The notes beneath the pieces are model-generated. The model had not been told where the DNA came from, did not search any database, and saw only the letters and a program-made list of their open reading frames with translations. A stretch of 64,000 nt of DNA. It comes from Dorea sp. 5-2. Lineage in GTDB: Bacteria; Bacillota; Clostridia; Lachnospirales; Lachnospiraceae. The DNA lies in the NCBI RefSeq assembly GCF_000403455.2, contig NZ_KE159737.1:116987-180986 (forward strand). Reading direction: 5' to 3'. Below are positions 1-8,864 of the stretch, one piece after another. The translations under genes and the position numbers were made by a program. Position 1 is the stretch's first letter; each line of letters opens with the position of its first letter.

Positions 1-190
1 CCGGATACAGGAGCGGGAAATTTTACTGTTACAAAAAGAAGCGGATAGTAAAAAGAGAATTGAAAAGAGGGAGAAGCGTCTGCATTCGCTCATCCAGCTT
101 CTTCTGCATGAGAATCTTATGGATGATCTGAGAAGAGTAAGTGAAGACGCGGGATATCTTGAACAAATGTATCAACGCTATGGATTGTAA
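1..190 (+). CDS. C-terminal end of an Rpn-family (PD-(D/E)XK) nuclease/transposase-like protein
   Basis: The reading frame is open from base 2 to a TAA at 188-190, giving about 62 residues; the start lies outside the window. The tail is charged and helical and ends DDLRRVSEDAGYLEQMYQRYGL-like, with the pattern 'LI..LL.E....DL..A..D..Y.E..Y..YG(L/I)'. This pattern is typical of the C-terminus of Rpn-type recombination-promoting nuclease/transposase-like proteins common in Lachnospiraceae. Two other loci of the same family lie at 9.7-10.9 kb and 31.4-31.7 kb. The family assignment is inference from the tail only, because the nuclease core is not visible. Confidence 0.5.
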   Translation, partial: RIQEREILLLQKEADSKKRIEKREKRLHSLIQLLLHENLMDDLRRVSEDAGYLEQMYQRYGL

Positions 191-243
191 TATCGGTTGT
201 TGAGAGGGATAATTTTAGCGGGTAAATGTGCAAGTATTTGTGG

Positions 244-283
244 GGCTGTTGTGAGGATCTTCCGTCTCGCAACAGCCTTCTTC
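244..283 (+). terminator. Intrinsic terminator of the partial Rpn-like gene
   Basis: GGCTGTTGTGAG (244-255) pairs with CTCGCAACAGCC (266-277) around a short loop and is followed by TTCTTC. It lies about 55 bases after the stop of the partial gene. Confidence 0.6.
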
Positions 284-335
284 AGATTGAGCAGTTCCAA
301 TGGCAGGCGGGCGTCTTTGAGAATTATTGCTTTGC

Positions 336-503
336 GGGGGAGGCTTATCAAAGGTTCCGGTTTCCAATCCGAAAGGAAGATACCTGATCGTGACGGACAG
401 GGATCACGGAGACTATGGCGAGGAGACAGCCGGGTTTGATGACATTGGGGAGATTGCGGACAGGATCCTTCAAAGTATCGGCATGCACTGGGAAATGTAC
501 TAG
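336..503 (+). pseudogene. Gene remnant ending in TAG, family unknown
   Basis: One frame reads protein-like (…VPVSNPKGRYLIVTDRD… to …GMHWEMY) and stops at 501-503. No credible start or ribosome binding site precedes it, and a second overlapping frame (about 286-390) also looks protein-like. The stretch therefore looks like the frameshifted 3' end of a decayed gene. I do not recognise the family. Confidence 0.3.
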
Positions 504-534
504 AAATACGAAGAAGAACAGAAAAGGAGTTCGG

Positions 535-659
535 ATGGATCGGGTGAGAATAAAAAGAGAATATCGGCGGCGGTACTGATCCTAGGACTGCTGGCTGGTT
601 CTGGATGTACAGGGCAGGAAGACGGGGAATATCGTGAAGAGCGTGTATTAGACAGATAA
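535..659 (+). pseudogene. Lipoprotein-signal remnant, frameshifted
   Basis: An ATG at 535 sits 7 bases behind AGGAG, but its frame stops after 14 codons. The neighbouring frame continues with a hydrophobic stretch and a lipobox-like LLAGSGC and stops at 657-659 after a short acidic tail. Joined by one frameshift, the two pieces form the signal peptide of a small lipoprotein. It is truncated and broken, and no function can be assigned. Confidence 0.35.
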
Positions 660-708
660 GATATGGCATACGGATCGTGTAAATATGATCCATATGCCAT
701 ATCTTTTT
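659..708. terminator. Bidirectional terminator between the remnant and the chemoreceptor
   Basis: AGATATGGCATA CGGATC (659-676) pairs almost perfectly with GATCC ATATGCCATATCT (684-703) and is followed by TTTTT on the plus strand and by A-rich sequence that gives U's on the minus strand. It lies 18 bases from the end of the minus-strand chemoreceptor gene. Confidence 0.75.
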
Positions 709-725
709 GCGTGTTGGATTACTTT

Positions 726-2699
726 CTAGCTTTTTGCAAATGTGAACTGATCAACCAGTTTTTTCAGGCTAGCCGCCTCGGCGGAGAGCTCTTCGCTTGC
801 GGCGGCGCTTTCCTCCGCAGTAGCGCTGTTGCTCTGTACGACCGAAGTGATCTGGCTGATGCCTTCGTTAACTTGAAGGATGGCGTCGGATTGCTCGTTG
901 GATACCGATGCGATCTGGTCGATCGACTCGATCATAGTATCGATACTGCCGACTACCTTCTGTAATGTATTTGCCGTATGTTCCGCGATCTCATTACCCG
1001 TCTGCACGGCTTCCGTAGAGTGCGAGATGAGTACAGAAGTATTCTTCGAAGCTTCGGCGGATTTGCTTGCCAGATTACGTACCTCATCTGCAACAACAGC
1101 AAAGCCCTTGCCCGCTTCCCCGGCTCTCGCCGCTTCCACCGCTGCGTTCAGCGCCAGGATATTGGTCTGGAAAGCGATATCTTCGATGGTCTTGATGATC
1201 TTTCCGATCTCGTCGGAACTGGAATGGATCCGTTCCATGGCAGACATCAGTTCCTGCATCTGGTGGTTACATGCAGAGACGCCTTCGCCTACACTGTGCG
1301 TCTGTTTGCGGACGTCTAATGCGCCGCTTGCGGTATGCTTCGCCTGATTGGAGATCTCGCTGATCCGCGCCGCGAGTTCCTGGACGGAACTTGCCTGCTC
1401 AACAGAACCCTGGCTTAGATTCTGCGCGCTGGAAGATACCTGGCTGCTGGCGTTCGATACCTGGTCTGCGGAAGTGTTGATCTGGAGAAGCGTATCGCTC
1501 AATTCCAGTTTCAACATACGCATGGATATCAGAATGCTCTGGAAGTCGCCTACGTAGGCTTCTCTGTTCTGGGAATGGATATCCAGGTTCTGGTTAGCCA
1601 TCTCGTGAAGCAGGAAGTCGATATCGTGGATGATAGCTGACAGACCGGCTACCAGATCGGCAGTGGACGCCATTAATATTCCGGTCTCATCTTCATTGAC
1701 TGCTTCCGGGACAGGTGTTTCCAGATCGCCTTCTACCAAGAGACGCATACGCTCCGCACAAGCCTTCATCGGATTGCCGATGCTGTTGGCAAGTTTCAGC
1801 GCTACGATGATAGAAAGCAGGATGGCAAATACCATCATTACGAGATTGATGATAATGTCAAAATATGTACTGGAAAGATAATCCAACTGTGGGGCGACAA
1901 CAGCAAGGCTCCACCCGTCGGTGCCGTTTACTGGTGCATAAGCTGCAAACATCTTATCCTTACCGCTCTTATAGCTTCCAAAATCGTTCTTGCCTTCGCG
2001 CATAGAAGCGTGGATCGCGGCAAGCTCCTTTAAAGAAGACTCGCTCTTGGCTTCTTCTTCAATATTTTGGACGGTGATCGTCTCCAGCGTAGTGTCTGCG
2101 ATGGTATAGCCGGTATTGTTGATCATATAGGCACGGCTGTTTTCGCTGACTTTGATGGATGTTACGATATCATTCAGGAATGTTTCCGGGGGAACGAAAT
2201 AGACGACGCCTATGATCGAAGAACCCTGGATCCCTCCTTCATAAATAGGGGCGGCAACCATGATGGAAAGTTCGCCCGTTACCTTGCTGATCAGCGGTTC
2301 GGATACGTAGACATTGCCCTGCATTGCCTGCTTAACGTACTCACGGTCAGAATAGTTGTTGCCGTCAAAGATACTGACGCCGTCAGGACCGACAATGTTT
2401 CCGCGCTGAAATCCATGCATACTGACCCTTTCATCTATGATCGAGCGCTTTTCTTCCAACGAAACATCCGCATCAAGCAGTTGAGATATACAGCCGGTAT
2501 CCATGGCGACGTTCTTGTATGCGGTTAATTCCTGTTCGATGCGCTCGGCTGCAAGAACAGCAGTCTCACGCATCATTTGATCCACAGTCTTTAAGGTGCT
2601 GTTGTAATTGAGTGAGATACTTGCCGCACCCACAACGAGCTGTGTGATCAGGACCGTCACCATAAGACATAAGGTGATTTTTGTCCGAATGCTTTTCAT
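726..2699 (-). CDS. Methyl-accepting chemotaxis protein with periplasmic-type Cache sensor
   Basis: This is a 657-residue transmembrane chemoreceptor that would signal through CheA/CheW to the flagellar motor. Transmembrane segment 1 is at residues about 8-28. An extracellular dCache-like sensor spans about 35-275, with the [11 protein letters not shown] and FAAYAPV… stretches typical of that fold. Transmembrane segment 2 is at about 283-305 and is followed by a HAMP region and a long coiled-coil signalling domain. The hairpin tip is unmistakable: [20 protein letters not shown] then [13 protein letters not shown]. Start chosen at ATG 2699, which has AGGAGG about 11 bases upstream. It is a single-gene unit with its own promoter and terminator. 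The ligand is unknown. Confidence 0.95.
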   Translation of the reverse strand: MKSIRTKITLCLMVTVLITQLVVGAASISLNYNSTLKTVDQMMRETAVLAAERIEQELTAYKNVAMDTGCISQLLDADVSLEEKRSIIDERVSMHGFQRGNIVGPDGVSIFDGNNYSDREYVKQAMQGNVYVSEPLISKVTGELSIMVAAPIYEGGIQGSSIIGVVYFVPPETFLNDIVTSIKVSENSRAYMINNTGYTIADTTLETITVQNIEEEAKSESSLKELAAIHASMREGKNDFGSYKSGKDKMFAAYAPVNGTDGWSLAVVAPQLDYLSSTYFDIIINLVMMVFAILLSIIVALKLANSIGNPMKACAERMRLLVEGDLETPVPEAVNEDETGILMASTADLVAGLSAIIHDIDFLLHEMANQNLDIHSQNREAYVGDFQSILISMRMLKLELSDTLLQINTSADQVSNASSQVSSSAQNLSQGSVEQASSVQELAARISEISNQAKHTASGALDVRKQTHSVGEGVSACNHQMQELMSAMERIHSSSDEIGKIIKTIEDIAFQTNILALNAAVEAARAGEAGKGFAVVADEVRNLASKSAEASKNTSVLISHSTEAVQTGNEIAEHTANTLQKVVGSIDTMIESIDQIASVSNEQSDAILQVNEGISQITSVVQSNSATAEESAAASEELSAEAASLKKLVDQFTFAKS

Positions 2700-2758
2700 T
2701 GCTCTTTTAACCTCCTGTTTTATTCATAGATTGTATATGATAACATCATCCGATATCA

Positions 2759-2788
2759 ATTATAAGAATTAGTACTGTAGTTTGTCAA
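2759..2788 (-). promoter_or_regulatory. Sigma-A-type promoter of the chemoreceptor gene
   Basis: Read on the minus strand, TTGACA (2788-2783) and TATAAT (2764-2759) are separated by 18 bases, 60 bases upstream of the start codon. It is a near-consensus housekeeping promoter rather than a flagellar sigma-D (sigma-28) one. Confidence 0.75.
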
Positions 2789-2890
2789 CTGTCTTCTAAT
2801 ATTCTTGCGATCTCAAAAAGTTCTTTCTTTGTGCGGGAAAACAGATTAAAATTGTGATAAAGGCAAATATGCAGATGAGAGGGAAAAGGA

Positions 2891-3979
2891 ATGGATAAAT
2901 GGCTGATGCATGAAATTCGGAAGATCACGGCGGAAGAGCAGGCATATCTGGACGGAGACGTCCGTGTAAAAAGGGACATCTACACGCTGGCAGGGGAAGC
3001 CCGGCAAACGGACGCAGAAGAGGCGGCGCCATGCGGGGAGGGAACCGTGAAGGAGGATCGGTTTGAGGTAGACTGTCAGCGATTCCTGCAGGAGGGGAAG
3101 CTGATCACGGTAAGACACCACAGCCGCTTCATAGAATTTCCTCTTCATCAGCATAATTACATCGAGATCATGTATGTGTGTTCCGGCGAGATCACACATT
3201 ATATCGACGGCAAAGAATTGGTCATGCAGGAAGGAGACCTGCTTCTTCTGAATCAGCATGTCAGGCACGGGATCAGGCGCGCCGGTATGGACGACGTGGG
3301 GGTTAATTTCATCGTTCTGCCGGAATTCTTCGATATCCCGTTTCAGATGATGCAGAAGCAGAATATTGTCGCCGACTTCCTGCTGGGGATACTCCGGCAG
3401 AAGAATGCGGTTCCGCAGTATCTGAATTTCCGGCTTGGCGGGCAGAAGGCGATCTCGAACCTGATGGAAAATATGATCGCGTCTATTGTGAGTGAGAGTA
3501 TGGGTTTGGATCCGGGGATGCAGCCTGCCGGGGGAGGGCGGGGCAATAAAGACGTGATCAACCAGTATTCCATGGGACTGGTCTTTCTGTATCTGATCGA
3601 GCATATAGACACATTGTCGGATAATTCTTCTTCCAGCTATGAGGATGTCATCGTCCAGGCGACGCTGCGATATATCGACTCACATTACAGAACGGCGTCC
3701 TTAGGGGAGATCGCGGATGAGTTCCGGATGTCTCTGCCGGCATTGAGCAGGATGATCAAGAGAAGCACAGGCTATACATTTCAGGAGCTTTTGATGCGCA
3801 GGCGGTTTTAGAAGGCGGCGATGCTTTTGGTGGAGACGGGGCTTCCGGTGGAAGAGATCGCGGCGAATATCGGGTATGAGAACCATAGTTATTTTTACCG
3901 GCAGTTTAAGGCGCGCTGTAAGATGACGCCGAATCAGTACCGCATTATGCACAGGGAGGATCGGAGGATCAAGATTTAG
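2891..3979 (+). pseudogene. AraC/XylS-family regulator of the rhamnose genes, interrupted by an in-frame TAG
   Basis: The frame from ATG 2891 gives a cupin-type sensing domain (residues about 60-140, HHSRFIEFPLHQHNY… with a jelly-roll pattern) and the first helix-turn-helix of an AraC DNA-binding domain. It then stops at TAG 3809-3811, directly after …LLMRRRF. The same frame continues without interruption to TAG 3977-3979 and encodes the missing second half of the domain (EEIAANIGYENHSYFYRQFK, then TPNQYR). In this family the interrupted position is usually Gln, so one C-to-T change (CAG to TAG) explains it. The truncated product would lack the second HTH, so it is probably inactive. Its place just upstream of the rhamnose genes suggests it was their activator. 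Confidence 0.85.
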
Positions 3980-4153
3980 TGTGCGGGATGGTTTTGTGTA
4001 AGATATATTGTGTGGTTGGAGAAGGAGCGTGCAAGAAAAGACAGTGTTTTCGGCAAGACAGGACATTATGGGATCCTGCGGAAAGTATTATAATAGAGAC
4101 AGTTTTTAGAAACAGATTGGGAAGTAAACTGCAGAATAGCGAGGAGGAAGAAG

Positions 4154-5554
4154 ATGAGTACATATTATCTGGCTGTGGATATAGGCGCGTCCAGCGGGCG
4201 CCATATGCTTGGGCGCTTGAAAGACGGCAGGATCCTGCTTGAAGAGATCTACCGGTTCCCCAACGGAATGGTACGTGCGGACGGACATCTTTGCTGGGAT
4301 GTGGAAGCGTTGTTCCGTGAGATCAAGGAAGGGTTAAAGCGGTGTAAGGAGATGGGAAAGATCCCTTCCTTCATGGGGATAGATACCTGGGGCGTGGATT
4401 ATGTGCTGTTAGATGAGAATGACAAGATCCTTGGGAAAACATATGGATATCGGGACGGCAGGATGAACGGGATGGACGCAAAAGTGTATGAGAAGATCTC
4501 GGCGGAGGATCTCTATGCGCGCACCGGGATCCAGAAGCAGCTCTTTAACACCATCTATCAGCTGATGGCGGTGAAGCAAAGAGAGCCGGAGGTTCTGGCA
4601 AAGGCAAAGAGCATGTTGATGATTCCGGATTATTTTCATTTTCTTTTGACCGGAGAGAAGCGGACGGAGTATACCAACGCGACTACGACACAGTTGGTGA
4701 GCCTTGTCTCAAAGGACTGGGATTACGAGCTGATCCATATGCTGGGGTATCCGAGAGAAATATTCGGGAAGATCAGCGAACCCGGAACCCTGGCGGGGAG
4801 CTTCCGTGAAGAGATCCGCGAAGAGGTTGGCTTTGATTGTCAGGTGGTCCTGCCTGCTACGCATGATACAGGTTCCGCCGTTGCCGCGGTGCCGACCACA
4901 GAGGAGGATGTGCTGTATATCAGCTCCGGCACCTGGTCCCTCATGGGAACGGAGCTGATGGAGGCGGATCGTTCGGCAGAGAGCAGATGCCAGAACCTTA
5001 CGAATGAAGGCGGTTATGGATATCGCTTCCGGTATCTGAAGAATATCATGGGGCTTTGGATGATCCAGTCGGTCCGGAAGGAATTGGAAGAAGAGTATTC
5101 TTACGGATATATCTGTGAACAGGCGCGGCGGCAGGAGATTCCTTCGCTTGTGGACTGTAACGACGATATGTTCCTGGCTCCGGCAAGCATGGCGGAGGCG
5201 GTGAAGGAATACTGTGAGAAGACCGGGCAGCAGGCGCCACAGAATGAGTGGGAGACTGCGGCAGTCATTTATAACAGCCTGGGGAAATGCTACGGGGATA
5301 CCATCCGGCAGATCGAACAGCGGACCGGTAAGCATTATGACCGGATCTATGTGGTAGGCGGCGGTTCCAATGCGGCATATCTGAATCAGATCACGGCAAA
5401 ATACACCGGGCGGACTGTATACGCGGGGCCCAGAGAGGCTACCGCGATCGGGAATCTGTTGGCACAGATGCTTTATAACCGGGAATTTGCAGGCTTGAAA
5501 GAGGCGAGAGCGTGCGTAAGAGAGTCTTTTGATATCGTAAAGTACGAGAAGTAA
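4154..5554 (+). CDS. rhaB: Rhamnulokinase
   Basis: FGGY-family sugar kinase of 466 residues that phosphorylates L-rhamnulose to L-rhamnulose 1-phosphate. The N-terminal ATPase lobe begins YLAVDIGASSGRHMLG, the rhamnulokinase variant of the phosphate-1 motif. MGIDTWGVDYVLLD carries the conserved Asp region, and C-terminal IYVVGGGSNAAYLNQ is the adenosine motif with TGR…GPREATAIGN after it. Length matches the family. Start ATG 4154 follows GAGGAGGAAG. It is followed 41 bases later by an isomerase-family gene and then by rhaD, so the order supports a deoxysugar operon. Confidence 0.93.
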   Translation: MSTYYLAVDIGASSGRHMLGRLKDGRILLEEIYRFPNGMVRADGHLCWDVEALFREIKEGLKRCKEMGKIPSFMGIDTWGVDYVLLDENDKILGKTYGYRDGRMNGMDAKVYEKISAEDLYARTGIQKQLFNTIYQLMAVKQREPEVLAKAKSMLMIPDYFHFLLTGEKRTEYTNATTTQLVSLVSKDWDYELIHMLGYPREIFGKISEPGTLAGSFREEIREEVGFDCQVVLPATHDTGSAVAAVPTTEEDVLYISSGTWSLMGTELMEADRSAESRCQNLTNEGGYGYRFRYLKNIMGLWMIQSVRKELEEEYSYGYICEQARRQEIPSLVDCNDDMFLAPASMAEAVKEYCEKTGQQAPQNEWETAAVIYNSLGKCYGDTIRQIEQRTGKHYDRIYVVGGGSNAAYLNQITAKYTGRTVYAGPREATAIGNLLAQMLYNREFAGLKEARACVRESFDIVKYEK

Positions 5555-5595
5555 TTCCCGTCTTTTCGGTTGGTTTTATGAAAGGAGAAGGAATC

Positions 5596-6945
5596 ATGTT
5601 AGTAAACACAAAAGCAAGAATCGGCGTATTTTCCATTGCCCTGGGCGCATATCTGCCGCAGTTTCCGTCTCTGGAGCCGGAATTCGAGGCACAGTACGAG
5701 GCATTCCGGGATACGATCCCGAAGACGGTGGAGATCGTGGACGGCGGCATCGTCACTACAAAGGAGTTGGCGCAGGCGGCGGGGGACAGGTTCCGTGCGG
5801 CGGATGTCGACCTTGTGATCCTGCAGCTTTTGACTTATGCGACTTCTTATAATATGCTTCCTGCAGTCCGGGATCTGGACGTGCCTGTGGTATTGGTAAA
5901 CCTCCAGAAGAAGAAGGCGCCCGATTATGAGAACACGGATACGGCGACCTGGCTTGGGCAATTGTATGCCTGCGGCGCTGTCGGGGAGATGGTGGCAGAC
6001 CTTGAGCGTGCGGGTAAGAGCCATGCGGTCGTCACCGGTGTCGTCGAGGGCGGAGATCCTAAGGTGCAGGCTGAGATAGAAGAGTGGTGTCTCGCCGCTT
6101 CGGTGCGCCGCCGCTTCCGGGATACGAACCTGGCGCAGATCGGACGCCCGTATCCGGGTATGATGGATCTGTATATAGATGAAACGAACCTCTATCACCG
6201 GATGTACCTCTATACCAAGCAGTTTGACTGGGAGAAGATGTGGGCGATCGCCGACCCTATTACGGATGAAGAGGTGATCCGGGCGAAGGCGCAGGATATC
6301 CTTGATACTTTTGAGATAGAAGGCGGCGGGACGATCCGGGACGTCTGGGATATGGCGAAATATGTGGCGGCTTTTGAACAGTGGGTGAAAGATGAACAGA
6401 TTGCCTTTATCGCTTCTCATTATGACGGATTTGCCCAGGGGAAGGCAGGCGTCCTGGACAGTATGCTGATCCCTGCGTTCTCTATGCTGATCAAGCAGGG
6501 GATCGCCTGTGCGGTGGAGGGAGATATTAAGGTCGCTATGGCGATGAGTATTCTTAAGACGATCTCCGGAACAGGGCAGTTGGCAGAGATGTATTCGATA
6601 GATTTTGACGAAGACATCTGTATCATTGGGCACAGCGGTTCCGGCGACGCCGCTATATCCGCAAGGAAACCCACCATGAAGACCGTGCCTGTCTTCCACG
6701 GAAAGACGGGAGGCGGGTATCTGACCCAGTTTTACCCGCATCTTGGTCCGGCGACTTTCCTGGGGATCACCCAGGACCGGGACGGGAATTTCAAGTTTGT
6801 GGCGGCAGAGGGAGTGAATGAGCCTGGACCGATCTTTCAATTCGGCGATACCAATATGCGGACGCGTTTTCGCTGCGGGGCAAGGGAATTCTGCAACAGG
6901 TGGGCGAGGCGGGACCGACGCATCATATTAATTGTCATTCGGTAA
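5596..6945 (+). CDS. L-arabinose/L-fucose-isomerase-family protein, probable rhamnose isomerase step, 3' end frameshifted
   Basis: The protein (449 codons as read) resembles the large arabinose/fucose isomerase superfamily: N-terminal Rossmann-like region (GAYLPQFPSLEPEFE…, VDLVILQLLTYATSYN), a middle substrate domain (…GHSGSGDAAISARKP…, GGGYLTQFYP) and a C-terminal metal-site region. It is not the classical RhaA fold, but it lies exactly where an isomerase converting rhamnose to rhamnulose is needed. Start 5596 is preceded by AAAGGAGAAGG; an ATG 18 bases earlier overlaps this site. The last residues are Arg-rich and unnatural. The +1 frame from 6903 reads GEAGPTHH, the family's C-terminal metal-site motif, and stops at 6956. 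A one-base loss in the G run near 6901-6904 would explain this. Confidence 0.75.
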   Translation: MLVNTKARIGVFSIALGAYLPQFPSLEPEFEAQYEAFRDTIPKTVEIVDGGIVTTKELAQAAGDRFRAADVDLVILQLLTYATSYNMLPAVRDLDVPVVLVNLQKKKAPDYENTDTATWLGQLYACGAVGEMVADLERAGKSHAVVTGVVEGGDPKVQAEIEEWCLAASVRRRFRDTNLAQIGRPYPGMMDLYIDETNLYHRMYLYTKQFDWEKMWAIADPITDEEVIRAKAQDILDTFEIEGGGTIRDVWDMAKYVAAFEQWVKDEQIAFIASHYDGFAQGKAGVLDSMLIPAFSMLIKQGIACAVEGDIKVAMAMSILKTISGTGQLAEMYSIDFDEDICIIGHSGSGDAAISARKPTMKTVPVFHGKTGGGYLTQFYPHLGPATFLGITQDRDGNFKFVAAEGVNEPGPIFQFGDTNMRTRFRCGAREFCNRWARRDRRIILIVIR

Positions 6946-6970
6946 TTGTTACATAGAAGGGAGAAAGAGA

Positions 6971-7804
6971 ATGAGTATCGGAGATGCAAGATTTGTACAG
7001 GGATTTATCCGCATGTGCAACGACGGATGGGAGCAGGGATGGCACGAGAGAAACGGCGGCAACCTGTCCTACCGTATGAAAGCGGAAGAAGTAGAAGAAG
7101 TAAGGGAATACCTAAAGGCGTCCGGCGAGTGGAAGGAGATCGGAACCAGTGTGCCGGGACTTGCGGGCGAATATTTCATGGTGACGGGAAGCGGCAAATA
7201 CTTCCGCAACGCCATCTTAGACCCGGAGGACAGCATATGCATCATCGAGTTGGATGAAGCGGGCGAGAGATACCGGATCTGTTGGGGGCTGGTAAATGGC
7301 GGAAGACCGACCAGCGAGCTTCCAAGCCATCTGATGAACCACGAGGTGAAGAAGGCGGCGTCCGGAGGAACGCACAGGGTGATCTATCATGCCCACACAA
7401 CAAACGTGATCGCCCTTACCTTCGTATTGCCTCTGACGGATGAAGTATTCACAAGGGAGCTGTGGGAGATGGCTACGGAGTGCCCGGTGGTATTCCCGTC
7501 TGGGATCGGCGTGGTGGGCTGGATGGTTCCCGGCGGCAGGGAGATCGCCGTGGCGACCAGCGAGTTGATGAAGCAGTATGACGTGGCGGTCTGGGCGCAT
7601 CATGGGATGTTCTGCTCGGGAGAAGACTTCGATCTGACCTTCGGGCTGATGCATACCGTGGAGAAATCAGCGGAGATACTTGTCAAGACGCTGTCTATGC
7701 GTCCCGATAAGCTGCAGACGATCACGGCGCAGAATTTCCGCGATCTGGCGGTGGATTTCAAAGTGACGTTGCCGGAGAAGTTCCTGTACGAGAAGACGCT
7801 ATAG
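6971..7804 (+). CDS. rhaD: Rhamnulose-1-phosphate aldolase
   Basis: Class II aldolase of 277 residues that cleaves L-rhamnulose 1-phosphate to dihydroxyacetone phosphate and L-lactaldehyde. Visible features are N-terminal WHERNGGNLSYRM, the catalytic Glu in GRPTSELPSHL, the zinc ligands in YHAHTTN and a third His in WAHHGMF. Length fits RhaD. Start 6971 is chosen because GAAGGGAG lies 9-15 bases upstream; an in-frame ATG at 6932 would overlap the broken end of the isomerase gene. It is the third gene of the rhamnose set. No rhamnose transporter or lactaldehyde enzyme is in the window. Confidence 0.93.
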   Translation: MSIGDARFVQGFIRMCNDGWEQGWHERNGGNLSYRMKAEEVEEVREYLKASGEWKEIGTSVPGLAGEYFMVTGSGKYFRNAILDPEDSICIIELDEAGERYRICWGLVNGGRPTSELPSHLMNHEVKKAASGGTHRVIYHAHTTNVIALTFVLPLTDEVFTRELWEMATECPVVFPSGIGVVGWMVPGGREIAVATSELMKQYDVAVWAHHGMFCSGEDFDLTFGLMHTVEKSAEILVKTLSMRPDKLQTITAQNFRDLAVDFKVTLPEKFLYEKTL

Positions 7805-7842
7805 TGACGGTTGGCGGTCTGGCATCAGAGAGGGATAAGACT

Positions 7843-8385
7843 ATGACATATATGGATCATTACCATTCGCCGCTGGGGGATATTACGATCGCAGGCAGCG
7901 GCGGTGAAATTACCGGATTATGGTTTGACGGGCAGAAATATTTTGGGAGCACGCTTTCCGGAGCGTGTGAAGAAAAGACGCTGCCTGTATTTGAAGAAGC
8001 AAGAAGATGGCTTGACATTTATTTTAGCGGCAAAGCTCCGGATTTTACGCCGCCGCTTAAGATGGAGACGACTCCTTTCCGCAAAGCCGTATGGGAGATC
8101 CTGCTAGCCATTCCGTATGGCAAGACGATGACATACGGTGAGATCGCAGGGCATATAGCGAAGCAAAAGGGGCTTGCGTCGATGTCCGCGCAGGCGGTCG
8201 GAGGCGCGGTCGGACATAACGCGATCTCTTTGATCATTCCCTGCCACAGAGTGGTCGGCGCCAATGGAAGCCTGACAGGTTATGCAGGCGGGATTGAGAA
8301 AAAGGCGGAACTGCTCAGATTGGAAAAGGCAGATCGGGCGGGATATCTTGACGCATCTATATTTTTGCCTTATAATACCGATTGA
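7843..8385 (+). CDS. ogt: Methylated-DNA--protein-cysteine S-methyltransferase
   Basis: Suicide DNA-repair protein of 180 residues that removes O6-alkyl groups from guanine. The active-site motif PCHRVVG is at about residue 137, preceded by a winged-helix region (PYGKTMTYGEIA, AQAVGGAVGHNAI) and followed by LTGYAGGIEKK. Start 7843 has GAGAGGGA 8 bases upstream. A GTG/ATG-independent upstream extension to 7804 overlaps the rhaD stop and is not needed. Its position 40 bases after rhaD suggests co-transcription without an obvious functional link. Confidence 0.93.
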   Translation: MTYMDHYHSPLGDITIAGSGGEITGLWFDGQKYFGSTLSGACEEKTLPVFEEARRWLDIYFSGKAPDFTPPLKMETTPFRKAVWEILLAIPYGKTMTYGEIAGHIAKQKGLASMSAQAVGGAVGHNAISLIIPCHRVVGANGSLTGYAGGIEKKAELLRLEKADRAGYLDASIFLPYNTD

Positions 8386-8456
8386 TCGGATATGAGAAGA
8401 AATAGGGGAAGCGATAAGGTGAAGGCCAGGATGTGAAGAGAAAAGGAGAAAAGACT

Positions 8457-8864
8457 ATGAAGATTGCAGTTACTTATGAGAATGGAAATGTTTTTCCGCA
8501 TTTTGGGCATACGCAGCAGTTTAAGGTTTACGACGTCTTAGAGGGGAAGGTTACAGGAGAGCAGATCGTAGATACGGCAGGAAGCGGACATGGAGCTCTG
8601 GCAGGGCTGCTCTCGGCACAGGAGGTAGACGTGCTGATCTGCGGAGGGATCGGCACAGGCGCACAGAACGCGCTTGCCGAAGCCGGGATCCGGTTATATG
8701 GCGGCGTGTCAGGCAGTACGGATGAAGCAGTGAAGGCGTTCCTTGCCGGCGGGCTTAAGTATGATCCGGATGTTCGATGCAGTCACCACGGAGGACATGG
8801 AGAAGGACACCACTGTGGAGAGAATAAGCATGGATGCGGGGGACACAGGTGTGAAAATATTTGA
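8457..8864 (+). CDS. NifX/NifB-associated dinitrogenase iron-molybdenum cofactor family protein
   Basis: Protein of 135 residues. Residues 1-105 form the ribonuclease-H-like fold of the NifX/NafY family (MKIAVTYENGNVFPHFGH, with GALAGLL and VLICGGIGTGAQNAL). The last 25 residues are rich in His, Cys and Gly (CSHHGGHGEGHHCG, CGGHRC), which suggests metal binding. No nitrogenase gene is nearby, so this is one of the stand-alone family members seen widely in anaerobes, possibly handling iron-sulfur or other metal clusters. Start 8457 follows AGGAG. The 3' end overlaps the next gene by 35 bases. Confidence 0.85.
   Translation: MKIAVTYENGNVFPHFGHTQQFKVYDVLEGKVTGEQIVDTAGSGHGALAGLLSAQEVDVLICGGIGTGAQNALAEAGIRLYGGVSGSTDEAVKAFLAGGLKYDPDVRCSHHGGHGEGHHCGENKHGCGGHRCENI

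Noticed and set aside
3809..3811. Recoding of the amber codon (pyrrolysine or readthrough)
   Set aside because: The family has Gln here, one base change gives TAG, and no recoding element or pyl gene is visible.
5599..6840. 413-codon minus-strand open frame
   Set aside because: It is the antisense shadow of the isomerase gene, rich in His, Arg and Pro, without a ribosome binding site.
4154..7804. Fucose rather than rhamnose pathway
   Set aside because: The kinase start motif and the aldolase with GRPTSELPSH and HAHTTN fit RhaB and RhaD; only the isomerase is ambiguous.
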